64,000 nucleotides of DNA. It comes from Pelodera strongyloides (Eukaryota; Nematoda; Chromadorea; Rhabditida; Rhabditidae). Below are positions 23,600 through 34,464 of the stretch, in pieces; the first letter of the stretch is position 1; each line of letters begins with the position of its first letter. The notes beneath the pieces were generated by a model. It was not told the origin of the DNA and did no database searches. It was given only the letters and a program-made list of their open reading frames with translations. The translations under genes were made by a program, and so were the position numbers. The stretch is taken from assembly GCA_036852015.1 (NCBI GenBank), contig JAANDG010000047.1:310001-374000 (forward strand), given 5' to 3'.

Positions 23600-23712
23600 C
23601 TCAAAATCCAAATGGAACATACAAAATCTACAAAAAAAAGGGTTCGAGCCCGCCAAGCAACACATCCCTTCTCAAGTAACAGTCGAGCGCTGTACCATTT
23701 AAGCTGTGTCAG
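23600..23712 (-). mobile_element. S1-like SINE head and body
   Basis: On the minus strand: A-box-like TAAATGGTACAGCGCTCG, B box GGCTCGAACCC, then TTTTGTATGTTCCATTTGG, the S1 body. Its tail may be the CTTCTCCTTTATAT at 23040-23054, with repeat R1 in between. Confidence 0.5.
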
Positions 23713-23860
23713 CTTATGATACGAGTATATCTCTCTGCTAAGGGTACTTTCAAACTTTCAACAGCAAATTTGTGTGGTGCAATTAGTGCCATCGAGAATC
23801 CAGAATCACATAATTATTCGTTTCCATAATCAGTGTGGGTATGGAGTATGGGTAAGGGCC

Positions 23861-24073
23861 GAAGAAAGAGAGAAAAAGAGAGAGAGGCGAGAGAGAAAGA
23901 GCCAGAGAATAGACAGACGATAGAGAGGCGAGAGATGGAAGAGAGGAGAAAATAAAGATAGAGAGAGAGAGAGAGAGATGAATTTGCAGACGCGTAAAGT
24001 TGAGAGGGAGCGGAAGTGGAGTAAGAGTCACAGATTTCACAGGAAAAAAAACAGAAAGAGAGAGAGAGAGAAT
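23861..24073. repeat. GA-rich microsatellite
   Basis: Long runs of GAGAGA interrupted by short unique pieces. Reverse-strand open frames rich in Ser and Leu arise from it and are not counted as genes. Confidence 0.85.
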
Positions 24074-26492
24074 TGCAACGTGAAGCTTGGCGACACCGGG
24101 GCGCAAAGAAGGGGTTCGCCACAGCGGAGCGGCGCACTCTAGGGTGCCCGGTAGGCGGTAGTTGCACCACGCGAAGTTTCCCCAGTGTACAATTAGAAAG
24201 AAAGAAAGGGCAGGAATAATGCACGTTGTTTGTTTACTTCTGCAGAAATATACTACGTATTGTAATAATACGAGGACTCGCCCATCCCTCATATTATTAT
24301 CTGTTGAATATAATGTGTATTTTATATAAATGTATTTTATATAAAATCATTACACATGTCTTAGCCACATCTTTTATCCGTAGCGCACACAAGAATGACC
24401 ACAACACAAAGCTAGTGACAGTTGTTACTCGTGTGGTGATGTAAACATTGAGACTACGAGCCAATATGTGACTATAAAATCTTTATACTTATAACAAAAA
24501 ATAGTTTCTCATAGTTTGAGCCAGAAGCTGGCGTAAACTAGAGAGTTTACCACATTCAGGTACATAGATAATGTACAAGGATGAGGTCCGGTGAAAGAAC
24601 TGATAAATTTTCTTGTACAGAAGACATTTCGAGAGACGTTACTGTGAAGTGCGCATTCCACCCTACTAACATCCTCCCGCAGCGCCATCGCCGCGCACAT
24701 CCGCCGCAGGGGCGCGGCGCACCCTTTAACAACGAGAATATTTTATAGCGCGCGGCGAAAAAATTAGCCGACAGTCGAGAATTCGCCAGACTATCACTAG
24801 GTTCCCGAGAGTGCACTGAGCACCCTTTCGTTAAAACTTGGCGAATATGTGGCGAGTGGCCGCGCATACTTTTACCTGCCTGCTTCTGCATCAATTTTCT
24901 TCAGTATTCTCGTACAGACGCTCATCATTCGCCGCATGAAATATTCGCGCCAGGGTATCGCCGCGCAATACCCGAGTATCCTTAGTAAATGCATGGACAG
25001 GAGGGCGCACAGGTTCAATTTCCGGTTGACACACCTGTGGAGTGTCTCTTAGGGGATGCGCGACAGGTACGCGGTATGCAAGATGTGCACCTCAGTGGCG
25101 CGGCTGGTGCGCCATATGGCATTCACACACAATCGAGAAAGTGCGCCGCGTCCTGCGGCGCACGCACTTTTTTTTTGCGCGCGGCTCACCGATGACTCTG
25201 AGTACTCAGGTTGACATACCGATGAGTCGGAGTGTCGTTCTCTACATTTTAGAGATGTTGCTCTTCCCTGACACTAAATTATGTTGTTTACACTTGCACA
25301 TGCTGCTACTAATACTAACATTAGTTTCGTGTGTGCGTTGTCCAGGGATTATAATTATACATATGGATATAGCTATGTTGGGTATCCTCTACATCAAAAT
25401 ACACTCGATTAAATAGTTATGGCAAGCGATTAGACGCCGCTAGTTATTTCTACAGTGCTAAATTGTGAATGAACTTGATCATTTTACATAGCGACAACAT
25501 TGTGAACAGTGGGAGATCGTAAGACAGACCAAATAATATCGTTTTGGGATAAAAATCGATTGTGACTACAGTAGATTGATGTGACTTCTTGTAAGCTTGA
25601 TGAAGAATACTTCGGCCGAACAAATGGGTTTCAACTGATTAAACAAGGTTACTGCGCTACGAGAAGGTTTTGTTCATGCCAATGGAGACACTATTTTTGA
25701 CTATGGTATTATTTTACTTTGGAATTTTTTTTTTGCAAACGTGAACATATATTTGGGAGTAACCGAACGAAGCTGCTTATTATTTTCCCAGTCACAATAT
25801 ATTAGGAATTTAATTTCGATTTTCATTAGATATGGGAAGATAAATTATGTTGTTTACACTTGCACATGCTACTACTAACATTAGTTTCGTGTGTACGCGT
25901 GTGTATGTTAGGGATTATAATTATACTTATACATATGGATATAGCTGAAGAAAAATAAATAAAAAACGCGGTACGCACTACCAAGTTACAGTACTTTTAT
26001 AATAGTTACAGTACCACTACCGGTTGTCTAGCTGTGATCTTCATTACCTAATAACTCATCCTGCATACTATGAATGACGGGTTTCACAGTCATGCTTGAA
26101 TAATCTTGCAGTTTTCTCTCAGGAAAATTGGGGAAATTTTTCTTACGTGAGCCTCTAAGCCAACGCCACTTTTCATGGAACCAAAACATTTGGTGCCCAC
26201 TTGAAGACCTGTCGAACAAATTTTCTAGAAACCCGTCATTACCTGGTCACCATTTGGTCAGTGACAGATCACCGAATGGTTTTTCAGTGAAAACCATTTG
26301 GCGACCGCCTGCAGACGGTTTTCTGTGGTCTGTGCAATTAATACAGTTTTCCTGGGCATTAGTCATTATATTATTATCAATCGTTATACATGAATTGGAA
26401 AAAAATACAAACAACTCAATTTGTAAGTTGGGGCGTGACTGTGGTAACGAACGCATGGGCGGTTTTTTATAGCACGGTGCCGTTTGCAAAGT

Positions 26493-26556
26493 GGACCGCG
26501 GACCGCAGACCGCAGACCGCGGACCCGGACCGCGGACCGCAGGACCGCGGACCGCG
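26493..26556. repeat. Heptamer array, inverted copy
   Basis: Units of GGACCGC and AGACCGC followed by GTTTTATACCTCCCTGTAAC, the reverse complement of the flank of the 22231-22322 array. Confidence 0.88.
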
Positions 26557-26760
26557 TTTTATACCTCCCTGTAACGCGGGGTGTGACGAGGCTGAAAAGA
26601 CACGTTGCGCCTTAGACCCTGGCGCGTTTTTTTTTTGATTACCCAAACCCTTATTCTATTATTTTGTTGATATGTGTGCGTTCGTTTGTTGTTGTCATAT
26701 GATAGTCTATGTATGCTACTTTCATCTGTTTGACATTTAGGTGCATGTACCAGCGGAAGA

Positions 26761-26975
26761 ATGCTTTACCTATTAGACAACACTTTGGACAAAACCGAAA
26801 CAAACGGAAAGGTAACTAGTTTAGGTATTTGAAAAGAGATACTTACGGGAGTTTCTCTGTAGTTTCCTCTCATTCTTAACTTTTAGCCACTCCATCCGAG
26901 AACGAGCGAGGAACCTCGAAAACGAACTGAATATGAGGCGAAGATGCGGAGTACACGTATGAGAAGGGAATGCTG
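26761..26975 (+). CDS. Possible short spliced gene (very uncertain)
   Basis: An acceptor-like TTTAG at about 26740, ATG at 26761 opening MLYLLDNTLDKTETNGK, a donor (AAG|GTAACT) near 26812, an acceptor (CTTTTAG) near 26885, and PLHPRTSEEPRKRTEYEAK continuing in frame to a stop near 26975, about 46 residues in all. No family recognised. Another frame of the same exons is also open for a while, so this could be chance. It is listed because both splice sites and the phase agree. Confidence 0.2.
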
Positions 26976-27644
26976 ATGCTGTCTGTGAATTCAATGTGGT
27001 CAGAGGTCAGACCAATCTCGGAAGGTATGTATATTTTAATAGTGCTTGATTATTGAAAATGTAATGGAAATACTTGTATTATTATACTATTCTACAAGTA
27101 TCATTGTAGGGGCGGAAGCAAACACGAGCTACTTTCGGGACGTTCCTTGTACCTGGAATTTATCACCAGGAATTTATGCTTCATCCATGATGTAGAAGGT
27201 TCGTACAAGCTTTACAATTGCGCTTCATTTTAGTCTACATTCTACGCTGGTCCACTAGTCATACGCGGTGTATGCGTTTCGTAAGCCCTAGTTAAATTTT
27301 TAGGAAATTGACATAATACTTCTGTTTGCTGTATACAAACTAATATATTGTGCGATTCGAAACTACACCTGCTAATGTATTTATTTTGGCCCCGGATTTC
27401 CTCACATTTACTTCTGCTTTAGGGTCGGTATCCTACCGTTGGGAAGGATTACAATTTTGGATTCGCGGCCGGCCCATCCGTCGACGAATATGCTATTTTT
27501 GTTGTTGCTGTGATTATTTTTTGTCTATATGTAATAAAGAATATTAAATTTTCCCGGTTTCTGTGAATATGGCACGAAATGGTGTGCACCATGCCATGTG
27601 GGGGTACAGAGAACTGTAATTGGAGAAATACCACTGATTTGAAT

Positions 27645-28008
27645 TGTTATATCCCGTTGCGGTACGTTGCACACGAGATATACGAAAAGTTTATTCGTAA
27701 ACTCTAAACCCAAAATAATAGCACGACGATGGAGACGGTGGAGTAGACGTAGACGGCACACGTGTAGATACTTCTGTCGCTACCAGAGTAGGTCCACAGG
27801 TGTAGGCAGCAGTCGAGTCGAGTCCTCAGCAGGCTTGGCAGCAGGTCCTAGTGTAGTCGCACTTGTCTTGGGTGACTCTGATACTATGCTCGACTCGCAT
27901 ATTTATATTACACTTTTCGTAGGCTAATTACTTTCGAAATACTTTCGAAACAGACAATTCTAAATCTTGATTACACAAATATACGTATGCCCAATAGCAT
28001 ACGTTACA
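27645..28008 (-). repeat. 3' LTR of the retrotransposon
   Basis: 364 bases, TG...CA ends. It differs from its partner at CCTAGTG/CCGAGTG and CGTAGGC/CGTATGC (about 99.5% identity). Confidence 0.95.
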
Positions 28009-28069
28009 CCCTTTCCCTAATTGGAACTCCAATTACAAAATAAAGGGCATACTTGAAACAAGTACTTAC

Positions 28070-29866
28070 TCAATGCTGCTTGTTCGCAGTCTTTCGCACA
28101 TGCGGGCTGTATCGCTCTGGTGGACGGCTTCGGCGGGTACTCCTGCGGCACTGCACATCTTCCTGGGTCGTAGGTTCCAACGACGTAGATTCCGAGCTTC
28201 TCGTATCCAAGCTTCCTTGTGTCGTAGCCGTCTTCTTCGACATATCCAATATCGTTTCCTTCTCGCCGAAGTCCAGTTCCATCCAAACTCTCGGACGTTC
28301 TCGCAATTGATCGGTACGTCGAATCCAATCGCCTTTACTGGTGTGAACACGGTACGTTGTGTCACTCGTCCGTTCCATAATTCTTCCGGGAAACCACTTC
28401 ACTGGTTCGTTGTAACATCGTGCGTAGACTGTCATTCCTTCGACGAAGTCTGGCGAATCCTTCTTTCCGGCCAAGAACTCTCTTGGTGTCGAATCACTAC
28501 CTACATTCCCCCTTCCCAGTTCTTGAGCCAACTGCTTCTTGGGTATCTGCAGCAAACCACACTGCGGAGAGTAGGATAGCTTAATTCCTTTCTTATCACA
28601 AAACCGTTCCAACTTTTGGAAATCCTGAACCTTAGAGCTGTACTTTTGCCTGTCGCAGGTCTTACCGCTGCTCACAGCAGACTTCCTAGCCCTTTCTGAG
28701 GTCCTAACTGTATTCACCACGAATACTTCTCTCTGTGCTAAAGATTTCAGATCATTTAATGATAAACCAACCTTGACCTGAAGATCCCGTCCGAAAATTG
28801 ACGGCGCATTCGTTCCCAGTACATGTAGTTGCACTGCATGTCGGACGTTTCCAACCAGCATTTCCACGGTGCACTTTCCTTTGAATGCAATCTTCCCTCC
28901 AGTGTAGCTCTCTGCGTCGTAATTCACCGGTACCAGTCTTGGTTTTCCCACATTCCTCCAAGTCGCTTCATTGATTATCGACAGTGCTGCATCAGTGTCG
29001 AGTTCCATTTCAATGTTCTTTCCTTGAATCTTCACGGGCAACATGATCGGTGGTTCAAAATGGTGAATAGACGGTCTTACAGCGTAAGTTCTAGGATCAC
29101 TGTAATCAAGGTTAATTGAGCCTAAACGGGGCTCCTCAACTTCATTATGAGTATCAAATGTATGAATCTGATGGTTCCTCCGAACCTTTCTATTCTTACA
29201 GTCTTTAGCAAAGTGACCTAGCTTGTCACAATTGTAACACCTTACTGACCTTTCTTTGTTCTGCCATCGCTGTTCCTTGCGATTTCCTGCCTCGTACTGC
29301 TGCTGATTTACTTCGTATGCATCGGTAGAGCTTCGTCCTTGGTGCAGCGAACTCCTTTCAGCTGTTTCCACCTTCTGTGCCAACTGTAGAGCCTTGATTG
29401 CTTCCAAGTCCTCTTCTAACAATAGTCTCTCTCGCACAGTATCACTACTCATACCTCTTATAAATTGCATCGAAAGTATACAATCTTTAACGTTCTTAAC
29501 CTTGTCAAACTCACATTTACCTGCCAATCGTTCCAATTCCCTGTAGAACTCCTCCATGGTCTGGCCAGGTCGTTGCTTCTCCATGAGCAACTTGTGACGA
29601 TAGGTTATCAGCATCTGTTTCTTGCAGTATCTCTCCTTGAGTATCCTCACAATCGACTCAAAACCCAACGAGCGCGGTTCCTTTGGCGCTGTCCACGCTG
29701 TCATGGCCTCGTACGTCTCCGGTTGCAGCAGCGATAATAGTGTGAGCGCTTTCTTCTCGTCCTGTGACACATCTCTCAGGTCCAGCTGTATCTGCAATCT
29801 CGAAATCCAAACATCCAGATTCGAAATTTCCGGGTCGAACATCTCCATTCTCATTGATCCGTCCAT
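28070..29866 (-). CDS. Gag-protease-integrase-tail fusion ORF of the LTR element
   Basis: Open frame of 598 codons from ATG 29866; an upstream ATG at 29920 lies in the LTR and is less likely. In order: a capsid-like region (DVWISRLQIQLDL, TMEEFYRELERLA), a CCHC zinc knuckle (CYNCDKLGHFAKDC), an aspartic-protease region with ELDTDAALSII and IFGRDL, then directly an integrase C-terminal part (KWFPGRIMERTSDTTYRV, GDWIRRTDQLR) and a Ser/Arg-rich tail. Reverse transcriptase, RNase H and the integrase catalytic core are missing, yet the frame is kept. The protease triad reads DTD instead of DTG. The product could at most act as a structural or nucleic-acid-binding protein and would need helper functions. 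Old or defective status is inferred, not tested. Confidence 0.9.
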   Translation of the reverse strand: MDGSMRMEMFDPEISNLDVWISRLQIQLDLRDVSQDEKKALTLLSLLQPETYEAMTAWTAPKEPRSLGFESIVRILKERYCKKQMLITYRHKLLMEKQRPGQTMEEFYRELERLAGKCEFDKVKNVKDCILSMQFIRGMSSDTVRERLLLEEDLEAIKALQLAQKVETAERSSLHQGRSSTDAYEVNQQQYEAGNRKEQRWQNKERSVRCYNCDKLGHFAKDCKNRKVRRNHQIHTFDTHNEVEEPRLGSINLDYSDPRTYAVRPSIHHFEPPIMLPVKIQGKNIEMELDTDAALSIINEATWRNVGKPRLVPVNYDAESYTGGKIAFKGKCTVEMLVGNVRHAVQLHVLGTNAPSIFGRDLQVKVGLSLNDLKSLAQREVFVVNTVRTSERARKSAVSSGKTCDRQKYSSKVQDFQKLERFCDKKGIKLSYSPQCGLLQIPKKQLAQELGRGNVGSDSTPREFLAGKKDSPDFVEGMTVYARCYNEPVKWFPGRIMERTSDTTYRVHTSKGDWIRRTDQLRERPRVWMELDFGEKETILDMSKKTATTQGSLDTRSSESTSLEPTTQEDVQCRRSTRRSRPPERYSPHVRKTANKQH

Positions 29867-29892
29867 CGTGAGCTCGAATCGCTGAACGCCAA

Positions 29893-30256
29893 TGTTATAT
29901 CCCGTTGCGGTACGTTGCACACGAGATATACGAAAAGTTTATTCGTAAACTCTAAACCCAAAATAATAGCACGACGATGGAGACGGTGGAGTAGACGTAG
30001 ACGGCACACGTGTAGATACTTCTGTCGCTACCAGAGTAGGTCCACAGGTGTAGGCAGCAGTCGAGTCGAGTCCTCAGCAGGCTTGGCAGCAGGTCCGAGT
30101 GTAGTCGCACTTGTCTTGGGTGACTCTGATACTATGCTCGACTCGCATATTTATATTACACTTTTCGTATGCTAATTACTTTCGAAATACTTTCGAAACA
30201 GACAATTCTAAATCTTGATTACACAAATATACGTATGCCCAATAGCATACGTTACA
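29893..30256 (-). repeat. 5' LTR of the retrotransposon
   Basis: 364 bases, same ends as the partner LTR. The promoter and polyadenylation sites of the element would lie here. Confidence 0.95.
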
Positions 30257-30275
30257 TGAATGAAGGTCTCTGATG

Positions 30276-30850
30276 ATTGACGGCATGTTCGCGGCGGCTA
30301 TCTGGGCCTTGGCAAGTTCGCTCCGCAAAAGTGGCGGCTATTCGGCGAGGATAAACCTGCCGCGAACTCGCCAAAACAGGCGAAAATGCGGCGGCTATCA
30401 GATAGCCGCCCGATAGCCGCTGCGAACTTGCCTGTTTCAGGCGAAAATGCGGCGGCTATCCGGCGGCTATTCGGCGGCTATCGCTTTTTGTGCACACACG
30501 AGTGATACGACTCACATTTCTCTTTTGAGAGCGGAATGCGGGTCTGAGTCGGTTTAATTACCCAAGTTTGAGGTTAGCACTAACCCCGAGACTATAGCAC
30601 CATGCTGTTTGTCTCGATACAATTTTGTAAAGCGTGACTTCGGGCATGTTGGTCAATTTCGTTTATAATTTTTTTGGAAAAAAAGGTATTTTTCTCTGGG
30701 CCCTCCTCGCCGAGAGAGTGTCCGGCGGCTATTCGGCGGCTATCCGGCGTGTTCGCCCCGCCTTCAATGATTGTCGCGCCTTCAGACTTCTCTTGTCGCC
30801 GAATAGCCGCCTAAATAGCCGCCCATATAGCCGTCGCGAATATGCCGTAG
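30276..30850. mobile_element. Element with GGCGGCTAT repeats and inverted ends
   Basis: Left end ACGGCATGTTCGCGGCGGCT, right end ATAGCCGTCGCGAATATGCCGT in inverted relation. Inside are many direct and inverted copies of CGGCGGCTAT. No ORF. Probably a non-autonomous DNA element. Confidence 0.6.
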
Positions 30851-30946
30851 AGAACGTAGGTTGAGAAAGCTGCAGAAGTGAAAGACAGCTGGAGCGGTTA
30901 GATATGGAGAGGCGTAGACGGTTTGAGATGCCATATCACTGGTGCG

Positions 30947-31042
30947 GGCGAGGCCCAATATCGGGGTGCACCACGGTAAAATCATCATATCAAGGGCACG
31001 GGCGAGGCCCAATATCGGGGTGCGCCACGGTAAAATCCGTCA
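30947..31042. repeat. Two-copy tandem repeat, ~54 bases
   Basis: GGGCGAGGCCCAATATCGGG followed by TGC(A/G)CCACGGTAAAATC occurs twice in direct order. Confidence 0.8.
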
Positions 31043-33043
31043 CCCTTGCTGCACTGGTCAAAAATAGGGGTGTATCACCGACACTGTCTTGCTTGATAAG
31101 AGTTGGCCCGCAACCTTGCCCATCTTGCCCTGAGGGTATGTATAATTTTAAACTAACCCTAATTATCCTTAGTGTATATATCGCTTCCAACGAACATTCA
31201 ATCGAATATATGCAAGATCTATCTAAAATCTAAAGGATCCAAGCCCACACAACACAAGCACCACAGCAGGGACAGCAAGAAAGGTTACCCTCTTATGTTG
31301 GCCTTAACATTTTATTTTCTCGGAACGCGGTAATTAACCAGGAAAGCCATAACGAAGCACCGTCAACATCGAGCAGTTTAAGCTGAACCTGAATGAAGTT
31401 TACCACCGCCACGTCATAAACCTGGTAGGAAGGATGAAACCCAATTAAGAGCTCGATTTTAATACAGTATCCAGCAGTCTTCATGCGCAGATTTTCTTTC
31501 GAAAGACTGCCTCAGGCGGATAAGCCAGCCGTCTGGTAATAAAATAAAATAACATAACAAATTATTTCCATAACTGTTCACGTGTCCACTCTATCGGTCG
31601 AAGCAGCAACATGTAAAGTACAATTTTTCGAGACAAACGCTTATTCATCAGATTATTCTAGTGAAATAATCCCCGTCAATTTTCCTGTGGGCAGCTAATC
31701 AGTCTTTATGTCCGGAATAAAACTTTATGTCCGGAATCGAAGCAACCGCAGTTGTTACTGGCGTATCGCTGCCACCCATTTTACCACTATGAACTCCATA
31801 ACCCTTCAATCAACAAATACACAAATACAAAAAGATAAACCGCTTTAATTCTATAAATAAAAAAAAGTATATCATACAAAAATAGCCAAAAGCACAATGG
31901 TCTGCCAAGCACTGATTAGACAGGACCGGATCACTCTATCGGTCGACGACAGCACATTCACATACATACAAAGGGCGAAGAGAATAGAAAAAAGGAATAA
32001 ATAAAAGAAACAGTTGTCAACACAAAACGAGTTTAACGAAAATTCGAAGAAGCAAGAGAGAAAACGATTGGACACATAGGTTAGTCAGTCTTGTTAATCA
32101 TGGAAGGGCACTCGAGAAGCGAGAGTTCGTGATTGAATGTGTGTGAGTAAACGCACGGGATAATATCATGTGGCCACACAGTTGACATAACATCGTGTGA
32201 CCGTATGTGTGAATGGGAATAGTGATGGTATCACCCAATGTGATGGAATCACACCTGATGACGCGTATGACAATATCTGACAATCTGACACATGGCCAGG
32301 CCATACAATCCTACCAAAAACACACACAACAATCACAAACCTCACTTCTACCTTAATCTTTAAATCAAATAAACAAACATGGGGAAGGAAGTAACAAGAA
32401 AACAAAAAAAGAACTAATAAAACACAAATAATCAATAATAATTCGGGGGGTACGCGATATTGAGGGAAGAAAATATGAGTAGTAGAGGGTGGACCAAGTG
32501 GCCGGAGTTTGATATGGAAATTTACATTTTACCGAATATTTCGGATTTCGGGATCGGTATTCACTAAGGCCAGACAATACAATTAGGTTCCAGGCTATCC
32601 ATACAGAAAGGACAAAACCTGAAACCATTATTTCTAATTCGGGCTCGTAATAAACGAATTTATAACTCTACGTATCTAGTTGCCGGGTTTCGCTCAACCA
32701 CAGAGGGGGACACGCGCGTAGCGCTATAAACAACCCGAGTTCGTGTACAAACAAAATAATTATCAAAGGCAATTGTGGAGAATTAAGAAAACGGAAAAGG
32801 GATACATACATGACTGATTAGAACAACTGCACAACTTCACGGTATACACGACTGGGACAAAGCGAGAATTTCAATAAAATTATTCTCATCACCAAAAAAA
32901 CTTAGAGAGCATGGAGCAAGCCTGTATAACAGTTTGTTCGATCCAATAAGGATGATTATTACTAAGCCTTACTGAACGACTACAAAGTCCTTACAGTACT
33001 CAACAAAGCTCCCTTCCATTCTCATGCTAGATACAGTAATCCC
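31043..33043. other. 3' flank of CUL3-B
   Basis: No gene recognised. It contains the counterparts of the CUL3-A downstream segments (31205-31350 and 31803-31990). The piece 31993-32375 has no partner downstream of CUL3-A and may be an insertion. The last 300 bases before the stop match the CUL3-A 3' end only loosely. Confidence 0.6.
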
Positions 33044-34240
33044 TTATGATACATATTCATATAGTTTGGCCGAGTTCTTGTCCCTAATCAGATAATCTCT
33101 CTCGATCAATGCTTCCACCCGTTGCTTGATCATTGTGGGAGTCGGTTGGAAACGTGCAGTCAATTGTTGGATCACCTACAATATGTCTTATTAAACTAAG
33201 CACACTCTGGTCCACAGGCGCGCAGCGCGGAAATTCGGAGCCGCGTCCGCCGAAAACGATTGCAAACTTGCATTATTTCCTATGTGAAAAAGGCATCTGT
33301 TTTCCGCGGACACGGTTACGCATTTGCGCGCTGCGCGCCTGAGAACCTAGCTAGCAAGATAAACATTACCATGAAGGCCTACACACCGTGTTTAAAGCAC
33401 ACGACTCTACTCATTTTCCCTCTTATATGCCCCCGTTTATAAAGAAAGGCGGTTGGAACTGACCAACAAATCGTACACAGCAAATTAAACCAAAATGAAA
33501 CCAATACAACATACAAACTACAAACTACCGCTTCTCAAAAGCACACAAAATGAATAGACCAGGTCTAGTACATAGACCTAAATAGCAACGTATTAGCACG
33601 AGCAAGTACGCAGTTAGCACCAAATCACACGCCAATAGACACCAAACTAGACACAATTAGCTCTCTTTTGGTGCTAACTGTGCACTATTGCTCGTGCTAA
33701 TACGTTGCTATTTAGGTCTTTGGGATAGACGTTTGCTATTTAGGTCTATTGGTTTTCCATGAGGGTAAAAATAAACGTGAAACACTAACCTCCGCAATCA
33801 GATTATTATGTTCTAATCGCTTTCTCGCCTTCATCACACGCACAATTGCACATTCAATTTCGTGTTTTCGATCGTCGGCCACCTTAATTATAGTACGTGT
33901 AATTACTGGAATGTTCCTTCAAATCAAGAATAATATGGTTTGAGAAACAAACGGATAATAATAAACCTGGAGAAAAACACAAGGTCTGTAGCATATTTCT
34001 AGCCAAATAACACATAAACAAACCCTCTGTAACATAGCGCTTTCAGTATACATTATTCAAAAAATACATAATAATAATAATAAAAATAATAATAATAACA
34101 CTGTTTGCTTTCTATTTACAAGTTTTACTAGCACTTGATAGTTCAAAGTAATATCACTTTCTTAGCCAAATAAACAATAAACTATTCTTATGCAACATAG
34201 CGCTTTTGCGCTTTCAGTATACATTATTCAAAAATAAATA

Positions 34241-34276
<36 letters not shown>

Positions 34277-34403
34277 GTTTGCTTTCTATTTACAAGTTTT
34301 ACTAGCAATTCACAGTAAAGTAACACTTTTTAGCCAAATAACACATAAACAAACCCTCTGTAACATAGCGCTTTCGCGCTTTCCGTATTCAAAAATGACA
34401 ATA

Positions 34404-34464
<61 letters not shown>

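Larger units (their letters stand above)
21431..27639. other. Repeat-rich region upstream of CUL3-A
   Basis: No secure gene. Contents in order: poly-C tract, 80-base repeat shared with 42190-42250, GCGGTCY heptamer array, GC-rich repeat R1, S1-like SINE, GA microsatellite, a GC-rich stretch at 24640-25180 with no recognisable coding pattern, a duplicated ~100-base segment (25275-25374 and 25841-25946), an inverted second heptamer array, and at 26740-27540 a few exon-like pieces with plausible splice sites. Confidence 0.6.
27645..30256 (-). mobile_element. LTR retrotransposon (Ty3/Gypsy type), internally deleted
   Basis: Two 364-base LTRs (27645-28008 and 29893-30256) begin TGTTATATCCC, end GCATACGTTACA and differ at two positions only. 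The whole is flanked by the 5-base target duplication TGAAT (27640-27644 and 30257-30261). The element reads on the minus strand: a TGG-starting primer-binding-like site lies just inside the LTR at 29893, and a polypurine tract AGGGAAAGGG abuts the other LTR. One 598-codon open frame fills the interior. Length is about 2.6 kb, against roughly 5 kb for an autonomous element. The insertion is recent, between the two cullin genes. Confidence 0.95.

Noticed and set aside
22990..23604. 204-codon minus-strand open frame
   Set aside because: It lies wholly in the GC-rich repeat R1, with low-complexity repeated words and open frames on both strands; no family match.
23783..24292. 169-codon minus-strand frame rich in Ser and Leu
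   Set aside because: Translation of a GA microsatellite.
29893..29920. ATG at 29920 as start of the Gag-like frame
   Set aside because: These codons lie in the LTR; the ATG at 29866 just inside the element is the more usual position.
30947..31042. CRISPR-like direct repeat
   Set aside because: Only two units with no spacer variation, in a eukaryotic genome; a simple tandem duplication.
31293..31484. Remnant of a second FABP gene beside CUL3-B
   Set aside because: Position would fit the duplication, but the translated pieces share no FABP motif.
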